Notes: generated from the letters alone by a model not told the origin. Shown: positions 1-8,810, numbered from the stretch's first letter. The stretch is DNA of 64,000 nt from Gallionellales bacterium 39-52-133 (GCA_002278935.1 NCJL01000004.1:433293-497292), one strand, 5' to 3'. A program made the numbers and translations.

Positions 1-856
1 TGGGGATGATCTTTTTGGTATTGATCATGCGCTGCATGAAAATCAGCAAGGTGATAAACGCAGCAGAATATCCCACCGAAGTTGCAATGCTGGACCATTC
101 CCCGGCATCGGGCCAGAAGTATTCCTTGGCCAGGCCATTTTGCGATGACATGGAGGTCGACATAAAGGTGACAAAGCCCACGTACAGCAGATACATGCTG
201 TCCCGCAGCGCGACAAACAGCAGCAGGTTAAACAGTACCATTGCAATGGCCATGCCGTAATATATGGACTGTGTTACATAGTCGTCACGTTCGTAAATAT
301 GAAATGCCTGTGGTGACCATAATTTGAGCGGCAAATTAAGCGACGCGGAAGATTGTATTCTCAGGTAGTAAACCCGGGTTGCTTTTGCGGGCAAGGTAAC
401 CGGAAATACAAAATTTCTGTTTCTGTATGGCCGCGTCGACATCGGGTAATCCTGGCCGGTTTGCAGTGATTCATAAGCGCCACTGCTGTCGGGCTGGTGA
501 AATTGAACACTGGAAAGCCGGGCATAGCTGACTTCAATCATGCGACTAACGGAGCGGTTGCCCGAGTTTGTCAGTGACAGCCTCAGCCAGTATGCGGAAC
601 GTGTGTAACCAAAGCCCAGCGATTCGGTAGCCTTGCGATCAATTTTGAAATTGGCCGCATGCTCCGGCTTTTGCACATCCTCAAGCGTCAATGCCTGGCT
701 GGGATCTTCAAGGTAGGTAATATAGTGGGTTAGTGAGACAGGTACGCCAGGTATCTGGCTGGCGTCCAGCGCCATCACGGGTTCAGAGGCAGCGGCAGGT
801 GGCAGGTAAAACCCGCAAAGAAGCAGAAATGCCAGATGCAAGTGCCTTGATTTCAT
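1..856 (-). CDS. 7TMR-DISM sensor protein (partial, C-terminus beyond window)
   Basis: The reading frame starts at 856 and runs off the left edge of the window, so about 285 N-terminal residues are visible. It opens with a signal peptide (a hydrophobic LAFLLLCGF stretch ending near PPAAAS). A periplasmic beta-rich domain of about 150 residues follows, with SAYWLRLSLTN and YYLRI segments typical of 7TMR-DISM extracellular domain 2. The first transmembrane helices of a seven-helix module come next (SIYYGMAMAIAMVLFNLLLF, then MYLLYVGFVTF). Family members usually end in a GGDEF, histidine kinase or phosphatase domain, and that output part is not in view. The ligand is unknown, though carbohydrate-like ligands are suspected for the family. 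The call is firm for the N-terminal half only. Confidence 0.8.
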   Translation of the reverse strand, partial: MKSRHLHLAFLLLCGFYLPPAAASEPVMALDASQIPGVPVSLTHYITYLEDPSQALTLEDVQKPEHAANFKIDRKATESLGFGYTRSAYWLRLSLTNSGNRSVSRMIEVSYARLSSVQFHQPDSSGAYESLQTGQDYPMSTRPYRNRNFVFPVTLPAKATRVYYLRIQSSASLNLPLKLWSPQAFHIYERDDYVTQSIYYGMAIAMVLFNLLLFVALRDSMYLLYVGFVTFMSTSMSSQNGLAKEYFWPDAGEWSSIATSVGYSAAFITLLIFMQRMINTKKIIP

Positions 857-984
857 ATATTGTTTCTTTCCGATAAACCGAGTCCGGGCGTTAATCAATC
901 TGCATTGCATCTTGCTGCTGTCCATGCTGGAACTACAGAACAATATTTAAAGCTGCCTGCAAACAATATAGTGCTGCAGACCGT

Positions 985-1353
985 TCATTTTTCACAATGC
1001 CGCAAATCAAACGGAGAAAGCCAGTTTCTGCACCACCATATTGACTGCGCGCGCCGCCAGCCGTGGCCATGATATTTGTGCCTGACTACTCGTGCAGTAG
1101 ACAAAAATTCCCTGGGAAATTCCAGATAGGTAATACTCAGAAAAATCCAGTTAAGCAAAGTGTCAAGAATGAGGCCTGCGAAAAGAATCGCATAACACGT
1201 CCAGCGTACTGATAAATGCACTGTTTCAAATCTGCCGGCATCTTTGGTGTCGCGCAGATTGGTGATGGCCAGATAAAAAATAAAAGTAAGAACAAATAGT
1301 ACCGCTGAAATGCAAGCCCACGAAAGCACAACAAGAAAGGGTGTCAAAATCAT
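985..1353 (-). CDS. small membrane protein, phage-type, unknown function
   Basis: This 122-residue protein is read from ATG 1353, which starts directly in a hydrophobic segment (MILTPFLVVLSW). An upstream ATG at 1413 would add 20 residues and is less likely. Two or three transmembrane helices are visible: residues about 5-30, 50-70, and a short one before FPREFL. A basic, Trp-rich tail follows (RHKYHGHGWRRAQSIWWCRNWLSPFD). Proteins ending in a similar GWRR...WWCRN...PFD tail are, to my memory, common in prophages and as orphan genes in Burkholderia-type genomes. No phage neighbours are present. No function can be assigned. Confidence 0.5.
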   Translation of the reverse strand: MILTPFLVVLSWACISAVLFVLTFIFYLAITNLRDTKDAGRFETVHLSVRWTCYAILFAGLILDTLLNWIFLSITYLEFPREFLSTARVVRHKYHGHGWRRAQSIWWCRNWLSPFDLRHCEK

Positions 1354-1413
1354 AAAATAAAAACTCTCGTTGGCAAAAAATCTGCTTATAAATAAATAGC
1401 CCTGTTTGTGCAA

Positions 1414-1840
1414 GGGAGTGGTTACTGCAGTGCATAATCTAACAGTAAAATTATGCTACAGCCAGAAATAAAATCATCCGAATTGCTAAAATTTTTTGTG
1501 GCCTCGCGGCAAAAGCTTGCAGGCAGGGCGAAGTCCCCAATCAGCTTGCCAGCACAGGGTTGTCACCGCATTTCAACTTTATAAACGGAGCAATCATTAG
1601 GCGGAAAAATAGGTTGCTACAAATGAAGAAATTATTCGCAGGAATTGAAGGCCGGAAAGTTTTAATGTCGGGTAGCAGTGCGGGGATATTTATCCGGTAT
1701 AGATGCACGGGATAATTTGAACAGAAATCCGTGGGCTGCGTTTTTCCGGTTTTGCTTGGGGCAGGCTGTCTGTTTATGTCATTTTCAGCCAGCTTTGCAC
1801 TATTTGTTGCAAACGCCATAAACAAATTAAGCCAATAGAC
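1414..1840. other. intergenic stretch without a recognisable gene
   Basis: About 430 AT-rich bases separate the small membrane protein from the parA promoter. The reading frames here are short and have no family resemblance. I see no repeat belonging to the dispersed families found elsewhere in the window. Confidence 0.5.
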
Positions 1841-1868
1841 TTGTTATTGTGTTTCAATGTCATATACT
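1841..1868 (+). promoter_or_regulatory. candidate sigma70 promoter of parA-like gene
   Basis: TTGTTA (1841-1846) and TATACT (1863-1868) are separated by 16 bases. They lie 34 bases upstream of the parA start, which has a good ribosome binding site (AAGGAGA) at about 1890. Confidence 0.4.
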
Positions 1869-1901
1869 TAACATACTATTCTTCTTGCAGAAGGAGACCT
1901 T

Positions 1902-2639
1902 ATGCTCTCACTCTTGGTAATCAATTCAAAAGGCGGCTCGGGAAAAACAACCGTGACCACCAATATTGCCAGTTACTATGCCGGCAAAGGGCTAAAAACG
2001 GCCATCATGGATTACGATCCGCAGGGCTCCAGCATGCAGTGGCTGAATGCACGCCCCGCACATTTGCAGCGTATACATGGCGCGAATGCCGCGCCGGCAA
2101 AAGGCACCGCATTGCGCAGCATGAAAGCCTGGGTGCCGAACGAAACCGAGGTGCTGGTAATCGATGCGCCCGCCGGCGCGGAAGGACTGCTGCTGAAGGA
2201 GCTGGTGCGCAAGGCAAATTACATCCTGATACCGGTCGCCCCGTCGCCAATTGATATTCGTGCCACCGCAAATTTTATCCGCGACCTGCTGCTGGTCGGC
2301 GGCGCGCGCACCAGCACCGTGAAAATTGCGGTTGTTGCCAACCGCGTGCGCAGCCATTCCACCACCGCCTATGTCGCACTCGAGCGTTTTCTCAACTCGC
2401 TCAAGCTGCCTTTCCTTACCAGCATCAGCGATTCCGAAAACTACCTGCATGCCGCGCAAAACGGCGAGGGTGTGTTCGACATGGATGAAATGGCCACGGC
2501 CTCGGAGCGGCAGGAGCTGATGCCTGTCATGCGCTGGTTGCAGGGCTACTTCCCCAACCGCTTCGGCGTGCGCGCGGATGACAAGGTGGTGAGTCTGGAA
2601 AGCTCGATGAAGTATTCGGCTTATCGGGGCGGGAAGTAG
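1902..2639 (+). CDS. ParA/MinD-family ATPase, orphan
   Basis: A 245-residue P-loop ATPase with the deviant Walker A box KGGSGKTTVTTN near residues 10-21, including the signature lysine. A Walker A' aspartate follows in AIMDYDPQGSS, then the Walker B-like strand VLVIDAPAG. ParA proteins form ATP-dependent dimers that bind DNA or membranes and position a cargo. No parB, parS cluster or plasmid gene is nearby, and the neighbour on the other strand encodes a CheX-like protein. This is therefore an orphan ParA, possibly positioning a protein cargo such as a chemotaxis or secretion complex rather than segregating a replicon. The start is supported by AAGGAGA 7 bases upstream. The cargo is inference; the family is firm. 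Confidence 0.85.
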   Translation: MLSLLVINSKGGSGKTTVTTNIASYYAGKGLKTAIMDYDPQGSSMQWLNARPAHLQRIHGANAAPAKGTALRSMKAWVPNETEVLVIDAPAGAEGLLLKELVRKANYILIPVAPSPIDIRATANFIRDLLLVGGARTSTVKIAVVANRVRSHSTTAYVALERFLNSLKLPFLTSISDSENYLHAAQNGEGVFDMDEMATASERQELMPVMRWLQGYFPNRFGVRADDKVVSLESSMKYSAYRGGK

Positions 2640-2702
2640 GGTTTCAACAAGCGCTGTTCATGCACTGCAAACAGGGGCGTCATCCCTGAAAATTTTGTCT
2701 CT

Positions 2703-3227
2703 TCAGACAAAATTCAACTCGATATAAAACTCGTCCTGGTCAATCAGAATAGGCAGCAGCACGGTTTTGCCGGGGTGGTGATGCAAAATCTCGTGCCCGT
2801 CGCCCGACAGCAATTGCGGTGTATGCATATCAAAATCATGCCCCTTATCGGACAAAATACGCTTCGCACCGCCCACCAGCATATTGGTCAATTCACCCAC
2901 GAGGTCGGTTGCGTCCTTGTTGATGCTGGTGAACTCCTCCCCCAGCATGCTGCCTGAAATCACCCGTATCGTCGGCAGTGTAAGGGAAAGCGCGACGCTG
3001 CCGCTGGTGCCAGAGGCCTTCATGCCAATGAGTCCGGAAGCCTCGCCTTTGGCAATATTGTTCTGCTTCATCACCGGGATGCCGGCCTTGATTTCCAGTC
3101 GCACCATCGTCGCAAAAATCGTAAACAACGAGTTCAGCAGCGCATTGATCATCAGAATGTCCATGTGATTGCCGTCATCCATGGATACGGGCTGATTTTT
3201 GTTTGCTGCTTGCTTGGGCTTGGTCAT
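2703..3227 (-). CDS. CheX/CheC-like chemotaxis phosphatase-domain protein
   Basis: A 174-residue protein with a low-complexity N-terminus (KPKQAANKNQP). A CheX-type domain follows from about residue 22 (MDILMINALLNSLFTIF) to the end. The segment DLVGELTNMLVGGAKRIL corresponds to the E..N motif region (ExxxN) that in CheC/CheX/FliY phosphatases contacts phospho-CheY. This supports a role in dephosphorylating a CheY-like receiver or in sensing through that fold. It is not in a chemotaxis operon, although a chemoreceptor lies 13 kb away. It is convergent with the orphan ParA gene. Confidence 0.75.
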   Translation of the reverse strand: MTKPKQAANKNQPVSMDDGNHMDILMINALLNSLFTIFATMVRLEIKAGIPVMKQNNIAKGEASGLIGMKASGTSGSVALSLTLPTIRVISGSMLGEEFTSINKDATDLVGELTNMLVGGAKRILSDKGHDFDMHTPQLLSGDGHEILHHHPGKTVLLPILIDQDEFYIELNFV

Positions 3228-3351
3228 GATTTATCCTGAGGAGTGACTTTGGGTATTGTAGTGTTGTGCTTGCGGCTCAATGAGTTGAAAAGGAGTGGTT
3301 TTGTACTGTAATTCGAGTGTGTCAGGTTCCAGTATCAGGGAATGTTTTAGG

Positions 3352-3522
3352 GTTGCCGGGGGTAGCCCGGCGGCTAGTCACTTTTCTTGCTTCGCCAAGA
3401 AAAGTAACCAAAAGAAGGCGAACCCCAATCCGCCACCTCTTCGAGGTTCCCCCACGTGCTCAGACAGTCCTCGCCGACATCCCCTGACCTGTCTCCGCTA
3501 CTCGGTGGCGGAACAGGGGTAG
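3352..3522 (+). repeat. long dispersed repeat family A, copy 1
   Basis: The copy begins with TTGCCGGGGGTAGCCCGGC and runs through GGCTAGTCACTTTTCTTG to CTCGGTGGCGGAACAGGGG. The same landmarks recur inverted at 3690-3871 and directly at 8811-9032. Its translation (GVARRLVTFF...) is often seen annotated as spurious proteins. I read it as a non-coding repeat. Confidence 0.75.
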
Positions 3523-3689
3523 GCAAGTCAAAAGCAAAGCCAAAAGCAGTGCGCGCATAGCGCACACCAAAATCAAAAACAAAAAAAACAAACCGTGTGG
3601 GCACAAAGTGCCCACACTCGAACTTCGACTTTGAAGTAGGTTTTGAATTTGCAGTTGCTTTTGATTTTCGCATTTATCCCCCCTCGTCC

Positions 3690-3871
3690 GCCACCGAGTA
3701 GCGGAGGCTGGTCAGGGAATTCTGACGAACATGTTTGAGCACGTGGACGCGCAGCGGATCGTGCGAGTTTGTGAGGAAGCCTGGCCAGACGAGCAACGCA
3801 GGGTTCTTTGGTTACTTTCTTTTTGGCGAAGCAAAAGAAAGTGACTAGCCGCCGGGCTACCCCCGGCAACG
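3690..3871 (-). repeat. long dispersed repeat family A, copy 2 (inverted)
   Basis: This is the reverse complement of the same unit, ending at GTAGCCCGGCGGCTAGTCAC on its own strand. Copies 1 and 2 form an inverted pair around about 165 bases of AC- and AAAAC-rich DNA (3523-3689). Inside that spacer is a small palindrome, TGGGCACAAAGTGCCCA, near 3600. No gene is visible between 3228 and 3976. Confidence 0.75.
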
Positions 3872-3976
3872 AAAATGGTACGATTACAGGTTCAGGTTAG
3901 GGGGCGCGAACAGGTTAGGCTGTATGTTTTATGCTGAGATTGTCAAATGTAAAGCCAGACTTTCACGTTTCCTCGG

Positions 3977-4411
3977 TTAGGTCGGTTTAAAGAAAATAAC
4001 TTTACCTCCCTGGTTTTCGACGACTTGAGCAAGGTGTCGATCTGAAGTGATAAGAGTGAAGTCATTGACAATTGCAACCTCAGCTATCAGCACGTCCTGA
4101 GCATTGTTCGACTTGGTATGATTACGGGAGTCGAGGTCTTGTTTCAGTATTTCGAATAGCACGCCGTCTCCCCACTTTCCACAATCCCATCGTGAAACAT
4201 CCCATACAAATGATTCGGTAGGTACTATCTTGGGTCTCAATTCTGCAAACATCAAGAACAACAGAGCACGACGTTCACTGTTCTTTGTATTGTTTATCTC
4301 ATCAATTTGAATGTGGGTTGCAATAAATTGGCCATTCGATGGCAGATCGTCGAAGGTGATGGTTTCGTCCACCAGCTTGTTGAAAATATTGGTATCGACA
4401 ACGTATGTCAT
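3977..4411 (-). CDS. PIN-domain protein (probable RNase, orphan)
   Basis: A 144-residue protein starting at ATG 4411 with the PIN hallmark VVDTNIF (first acidic residue). The second acidic region is IQIDEIN and the third is NAQDVLIAEVAI. The fourth is ITSDRHL near the C-terminus. Together these make the four-acid Mg2+ site of PIN ribonucleases. The frame extends 18 codons upstream but the family start is MTYVVDTN. No small antitoxin gene is adjacent. The upstream gene on the same strand, 71 bases away, encodes a two-TM protein. It may be a solitary toxin-like nuclease or part of an uncharacterised pair, and its target is unknown. Confidence 0.75.
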   Translation of the reverse strand: MTYVVDTNIFNKLVDETITFDDLPSNGQFIATHIQIDEINNTKNSERRALLFLMFAELRPKIVPTESFVWDVSRWDCGKWGDGVLFEILKQDLDSRNHTKSNNAQDVLIAEVAIVNDFTLITSDRHLAQVVENQGGKVIFFKPT

Positions 4412-4482
4412 TAGGAAACTAAACGTGAAGGTAGGGGGGCGGAGCCGCGCTTTTCGGCAGATCATCCCTCTTGTCCGCCGGG

Positions 4483-5100
4483 TTACACAGTACTTTTAGC
4501 AATGCGTAATCTACAGAAGCGGATGAAATTATCATATAGGTCAACAAATGCAGTGGAGGCTTCGTTAAGTTCTTTAGCTTCGCGAATAACCCAATCTGGG
4601 CGCGGTGAGTTCACAAGGTGACTTGGTAATACGGAGAGATTATCAGAAGAAGTGGGAGAAGTATTTTTTCCTAAGGCCATCACTAATTTTCTTGCGGCCT
4701 CCAGCAGTATCTTTCGTTCTTTCTCGATTGCAGGATCGATAAATTCGCTATCCGGATTTTTTCCAACAGCAACAAATGTTTTCAGTGGTGCAATGTCATC
4801 ACGTGAAAAGGAACCTCCGAAGTCGTGCTCACGAAGAAATAATATGACTCGATTTGGATCGAGTAAAGCTAGAAGCTTCTCGAACACATGAATATCAGTA
4901 GGCGTTACCGATTCGATAGCGGTGAACGTTTGCGTTGGAACGGAATGGTCTTTTCGCTCAAGCACAAAGAGTGCGAGAAGCGCACCAAAAAATCCTGCCA
5001 AGGCATCCCATTTAAACTCCCACCCAGTTGGATTCCAGAGCAACCATGCCTCCATAGCGAGGACGCTAAGTAATGCTGTAAGTCGAAGGATTGGTAGCAT
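4483..5100 (-). CDS. two-TM membrane protein with cytosolic helical domain, unknown
   Basis: A 205-residue protein with two N-terminal transmembrane helices: residues about 3-22 (RLTALLSVLAMEAWLLW) and about 32-47 (LAGFFGALLALFVLE). An about 150-residue soluble, charged, mostly helical domain follows (VFEKLLALLDPNRVILFLREHDFGGSF near residues 71-97). I do not recognise the family. The two-helix anchor plus helical domain recalls SLATT-like and similar membrane proteins found beside defence genes, but that is only architecture. It probably forms an operon with the downstream PIN gene. The pair sits between repeats and a gene-poor stretch, consistent with an acquired islet. Confidence 0.55.
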   Translation of the reverse strand: MLPILRLTALLSVLAMEAWLLWNPTGWEFKWDALAGFFGALLALFVLERKDHSVPTQTFTAIESVTPTDIHVFEKLLALLDPNRVILFLREHDFGGSFSRDDIAPLKTFVAVGKNPDSEFIDPAIEKERKILLEAARKLVMALGKNTSPTSSDNLSVLPSHLVNSPRPDWVIREAKELNEASTAFVDLYDNFIRFCRLRIAKSTV

Positions 5101-5490
5101 AATTGGTTTGGTCTATCGTAAAGTAGCAATCCTATTTGACGAAAAGCATTGCATCAAATGAGAGGTGTAAAAATTTTTTCATTTATAGTGATGCACTATC
5201 AAGCGGTTACAGCTTATTAGTGGTTCATGCAAATGACGAGAAATATATCTGCCTGCGCCATCCTTAAAGAAATAAAAAATTCTTTGCCTAAATTTCACGC
5301 ATACGATCAGAACAAGCATATTTGTGCCGAATTAAACCCTTTATATAGTAATTTGACAAGCCGTGTCCCTAGATTGTATGGACAAATCACAGTAGTCTAG
5401 TAATTGCCGCGCCAGTTTATCCGCCCCTCGGCCTCCCCTCCATTTTCTGCTAAAATTACAAAATCAAATGAAACAAACAAAGGAAAGAGC
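5101..5490. other. gene-free AT-rich stretch upstream of fdxA
   Basis: About 390 bases contain no coding frame I can support. A weak promoter-like pair, TTGACA at 5354 followed 18 bases later by TATGGA, points toward fdxA. The fdxA ribosome binding site AAAGGAAAG ends just before its ATG. Confidence 0.4.
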
Positions 5491-5814
5491 ATGACCTACG
5501 TCGTTACCGAAGCCTGTATCAGATGCAAATACACCGATTGCGTGGACGTTTGTCCCGTGGACTGTTTCCATGAGGGTCCCAATTTTCTGGTGATCGACCC
5601 GGAAGAATGCATCGACTGCACGCTGTGTGTAGCCGAGTGCCCGGCGGAGGCGATTTTTGCCGAGGATGATTTACCGGAAGATCAGGTTAAATTCACCGCG
5701 CTGAATGCGGAGTTGTCCAAGCAGTGGCCGGTGCTGACGGCAACCAAGGATGCGCCTGCGGATGCGGATGAGTGGAAAGATGTTAAGGACAAGTTGAAGT
5801 TTCTGGAGCGTTAA
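5491..5814 (+). CDS. fdxA: 7Fe ferredoxin (3Fe-4S/4Fe-4S)
   Basis: A 107-residue protein beginning [17 protein letters not shown], as in Azotobacter ferredoxin I-type FdxA. The cysteines in [14 protein letters not shown] and [12 protein letters not shown] supply one [3Fe-4S] and one [4Fe-4S] cluster. The acidic C-terminal extension ([17 protein letters not shown]) is typical of this family, so the protein is full length. It is a small cytosolic low-potential electron carrier and its partner cannot be told from context. The start is fixed by AAAGGAAAG; a 29-residue upstream extension of the frame has no family support. Confidence 0.95.
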   Translation: MTYVVTEACIRCKYTDCVDVCPVDCFHEGPNFLVIDPEECIDCTLCVAECPAEAIFAEDDLPEDQVKFTALNAELSKQWPVLTATKDAPADADEWKDVKDKLKFLER

Positions 5815-5823
5815 TGTTGCCAT

Positions 5824-5890
5824 GTAGGAGCGCAGGTTTCTGCGCGATTTCTTTTAAATACAATCGCCCGATAAATCTGGCTCCTACGAT
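5824..5890. repeat. dispersed palindromic element with probable fdxA terminator
   Basis: The ends are inverted (GTAGGAGC near 5825 and GCTCCTAC near 5881). Inside, GCGCAG-GTTT-CTGCGC (5830-5845) is followed by GATTTCTTTT, which would serve as a rho-independent terminator for fdxA. GTAGGAGC...GCTCCTAC elements are widespread repeats in proteobacteria. Confidence 0.5.
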
Positions 5891-5928
5891 GAACCAGCTA
5901 AAGCATGAAGCCACGGAGTCAAACTCCA

Positions 5929-8703
5929 ATGAGTAATACAGAGAACAGCGGCACCCCTCGGGCGGCCGCTGTTTTTTTTGAGCAGGTTGCAACTCAAATA
6001 TTAGAGCAGCACGCCCACGCCTTGCCCGACCTGCGCGAGCTGGTCATTATCCTGCCCAACTACCATGTGGCGGTGCCGCTGGCGCAACACCTGGCACGCG
6101 CGGCCAACTTGCCTGCCTTACTGCTGCCGCAGATGGTGACAATCAACGACTGGGCGGAATCTGTCCCGCTCACGCAAAGCATCACCCCCGATACCTGCCG
6201 CGCCACCACTTTGTATCAGGCTCTGCGCGAGCGCGAATGGTTTCCCGGTGCCGATCTGTGGGGTATCTCCAGCGAGCTGCTCGGGCTGCTGGACGAGCTG
6301 ACCAAACACCATGTGCCGCTGCCGCAGAGCGAGGAAGATTTCCTGCAGCAGCTGGAGCGCGCCTATCAGGCAAAACGCAATGCGGCGATGCAGTTTGAGG
6401 CGCGCGTGGTGCACGAGCTTTGGTATGCGATGAGCGCCAGCGGCGAGCTGGATGCCGCGCGCGCTTACCAGCAGCGCCTGGCCTTGCTGGCACAGCAGGC
6501 GAAGTCGCCTTTGATTGTTTTGCTGACCTCCGATTTTTCCCGGCTGGAAATGCGTTTCCTGCAAGCCTATGGCGAGCAGGCGACGGTGAATATGATCGAT
6601 CTGCGTGTGTTGAGCGCGCAGCAGGAAAATTGCGCGCTGCTGCATGCGGCCCTAGGGCCATCGGCCCGTGAAAAAAATCATCAGCGGCGTGATGACAATG
6701 CCGACGATGTGCATGCCGAGGTATTGTCATTGCGCGCGCAGGCACAGCGCCTGCATGCTCAATTTCCGCAGGCAGCACTGGGGTCACGTCTGCGCCTGTT
6801 TGCCGCGCACGGCCTGGAGCAGGAAGCGCGCGCCGCCGAGGTGCAGGTGCGGCGCTGGCTGCTCGCAGGCAAAACCAGCATCGCCATCGTCGCGCAGGAT
6901 CGCCTCGCCGCGCGCCGCGTGCGCGCGCTGCTGGAGCGTGCGGAGGTGCAGGTGCGCGACGAAACCGGCTGGATACTTTCCACCATGGCGGTGAGTACCG
7001 TGCTGATGCGCTGGCTCGATGCGCTGCAGAGCGACTTCTATTATCAGGACATGCTCGACCTGCTGAAATCACCGTATATGTTTGCCGACCAGCCCCCGGC
7101 TGAGCGCAAGCAGATGGTGTATCAGCTGGAGCAGCTGTTGCGCAAGCACGGCGCGGTGGCGCATCTCGAGGTATTTTTTGAGCTGGCGCAGAACGAAGCG
7201 CCCGAGCTGGGCTCGCCGCTGGCGCGGCTGCGCCAGGCTGCCGACGAGCTGGGCAAGAAATCCAGTACCATCCACGGCTGGCTGCTGGCACTGGAGCGCA
7301 GCCTCAACATACTCGGCGTGTATGCCGGCCTTGCCGCCGATGCGGCGGGCGAAAAATTGCTGCAGGCCGTGCACACCTGGCAGCAGGAACTGGCGACCGA
7401 TAGCACGCGCTTTTCCCGCGCCGAGTGGCGGCACTGGCTGGCGCTGCAACTTGATGCCATCACCTGGCGCGACAGCAGCATCGACAGCCCAGTGTTGCTC
7501 ACCCACCTTGCCGCCACGCGCTGGCGCAAATTTGACGCGGTGCTGCTGCTGGGTTGCGATGCGGCGCACCTGCCCAGCGCGGACAAGGCCGCAGTGTGGT
7601 TTAACGATGCGGTGCGCGATACCCTCGGCCTGCCGGTGCGAGCCGTGTACCGCGCGCAGCAGCGCGACGACTTGCTCTGCCTGCTGGCGCTGAACGACAC
7701 CGTGCTCGCCACCTGGCAGGCGAGCAAAAGCGGCGAGGCAAATCTGCTCAGCCCTTATCTGGAAATTTTGCGCGGCCTGCATCAGCTGGCTTATGGCGAT
7801 GATCTGGCCGAAACAGAATTGGCCGCGCTTCTGGATAACGCGCAAGTGCGCAACGCGGCTGCAGCGTTGCCGGCTGCGGCAAGCATGCCGCAGCCGGTTG
7901 CGCCGCAAAGTCTGATTCCGCAGCGCATCTCGGCCAGTGGCTACAACAGTCTGGTGGCCTGTCCCTATCAATATTACGCGCGCCATGTGCTGCATTTGAA
8001 CGAGCTGGACGAGGTGCGCGAGGGCATCGAGAAGCGCGATTTTGGCGACTGGGTGCATCAGATATTGCATCGCTTCCATAGTCAATATATTGAATATAAT
8101 AAATTACTTATAAATATTGGCAAAGCCGGACTGGAGCAGGCTCTGCACGACATCAGCGCCGAAGTTTTCGCGCAGGCGCTGCAGCGCGACTACTGGGCGC
8201 GCGCGTGGCTGCTGCGCTGGCAGCAATCGATCCCGGCCTATATCGACGCGCAGTTAAAGAGCGAGGCGGAAGGCTGGCGCTACCAGAATGGCGAGGTGCC
8301 GTTTGAGCTGCCGCTGACCGAAGACTTGCAGATGCGCGGACGCATCGACCGCATTGATGTGCAGGCGGAGGCGTCGCATGTGGTGCGCGTGCTGGACTAT
8401 AAAACGCAGGAAGCGAGAGTGCTGGTAAATAAATTGAAACAGGCGGGCGAAGATGTGCAGCTGCCGTTTTATGCGCATGTGTTTGAGGCTACCGAGGCGG
8501 CGTTTATCAGCATCGAAAAAAATAAAGTGCTGATGGTGGAGCCGCCGCAGGATGTGGCGCGGCTGGCGCATGCGAATATTGAGAGGTTGAAATTGGTGTT
8601 TGCGCAGATGCGTGAGGGAGTGCCGTTGCCGGCGAACGGGGTGGATGCGGTTTGTGCTTATTGCGAGATGCGCGGGTTGTGCAGGAAGGTGGAGTGGAAA
8701 TGA
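5929..8703 (+). CDS. addB: AddB-type helicase/PD-(D/E)XK nuclease subunit
   Basis: This protein of about 924 residues is the inactive-helicase/nuclease partner of AddA. It processes double-strand breaks for RecA loading. The N-terminal half is a degenerate UvrD-like fold (LVIILPNYHVAVPL instead of a true Walker box). The C-terminal third is a PD-(D/E)XK nuclease with RIDRID and the catalytic strand VLDYKTQ at about residue 820. The cysteines of the AddB iron-sulfur staple are present: the one in VACPYQYYARH and the C-x2-C-x5-C set in CAYCEMRGLC at the C-terminus. I chose ATG 5929 (MSNTEN), with GGAG 11 bases upstream; ATG 5905 is possible. An AT-rich motif copy lies inside the gene at 8083-8119. 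addA follows after a 447-base gap filled with repeats. Confidence 0.88.
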   Translation: MSNTENSGTPRAAAVFFEQVATQILEQHAHALPDLRELVIILPNYHVAVPLAQHLARAANLPALLLPQMVTINDWAESVPLTQSITPDTCRATTLYQALREREWFPGADLWGISSELLGLLDELTKHHVPLPQSEEDFLQQLERAYQAKRNAAMQFEARVVHELWYAMSASGELDAARAYQQRLALLAQQAKSPLIVLLTSDFSRLEMRFLQAYGEQATVNMIDLRVLSAQQENCALLHAALGPSAREKNHQRRDDNADDVHAEVLSLRAQAQRLHAQFPQAALGSRLRLFAAHGLEQEARAAEVQVRRWLLAGKTSIAIVAQDRLAARRVRALLERAEVQVRDETGWILSTMAVSTVLMRWLDALQSDFYYQDMLDLLKSPYMFADQPPAERKQMVYQLEQLLRKHGAVAHLEVFFELAQNEAPELGSPLARLRQAADELGKKSSTIHGWLLALERSLNILGVYAGLAADAAGEKLLQAVHTWQQELATDSTRFSRAEWRHWLALQLDAITWRDSSIDSPVLLTHLAATRWRKFDAVLLLGCDAAHLPSADKAAVWFNDAVRDTLGLPVRAVYRAQQRDDLLCLLALNDTVLATWQASKSGEANLLSPYLEILRGLHQLAYGDDLAETELAALLDNAQVRNAAAALPAAASMPQPVAPQSLIPQRISASGYNSLVACPYQYYARHVLHLNELDEVREGIEKRDFGDWVHQILHRFHSQYIEYNKLLINIGKAGLEQALHDISAEVFAQALQRDYWARAWLLRWQQSIPAYIDAQLKSEAEGWRYQNGEVPFELPLTEDLQMRGRIDRIDVQAEASHVVRVLDYKTQEARVLVNKLKQAGEDVQLPFYAHVFEATEAAFISIEKNKVLMVEPPQDVARLAHANIERLKLVFAQMREGVPLPANGVDAVCAYCEMRGLCRKVEWK
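8083..8119 (+). repeat. AT-rich dispersed motif, copy 1 (inside addB)
   Basis: This sharply AT-rich island within GC-rich addB contains ATATTGAATATAATAAAT and then TACTTATAAATATT. It aligns without gaps to the copies at 10154, 11955, 20178, 41532, 55466 and 63973. It is read as QYIEYNKLLINIG. Confidence 0.75.
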
Positions 8704-8734
8704 TGAATCTTAACTTCCCGTTGCGATTCACTCG

Positions 8735-8770
8735 TCCCCTCTCCCTTTGCGGGAGGGCTAGGGTGGGGGA
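8735..8770 (+). repeat. short palindromic repeat, family F
   Basis: CCCTCTCCCTTTGCGGGAGG followed by GCTAGGGTGGGGG is a widespread proteobacterial intergenic palindrome. It is the first of three repeats stacked between addB and addA. Confidence 0.6.
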
Positions 8771-8810
8771 GCTCACTTGGCATATTCCACAATCGGTGTT
8801 CATTTATAGT

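Noticed and set aside
1541..1825. 94-codon minus-strand frame upstream of parA
   Set aside because: It has no binding site, no recognisable motif and irregular composition.
6182..8085. Long antisense frames opposite addB (to 369 and 338 codons)
   Set aside because: They are GC-driven shadows of addB with biased Ala/Arg/Pro or Gln/Arg composition and no family features.
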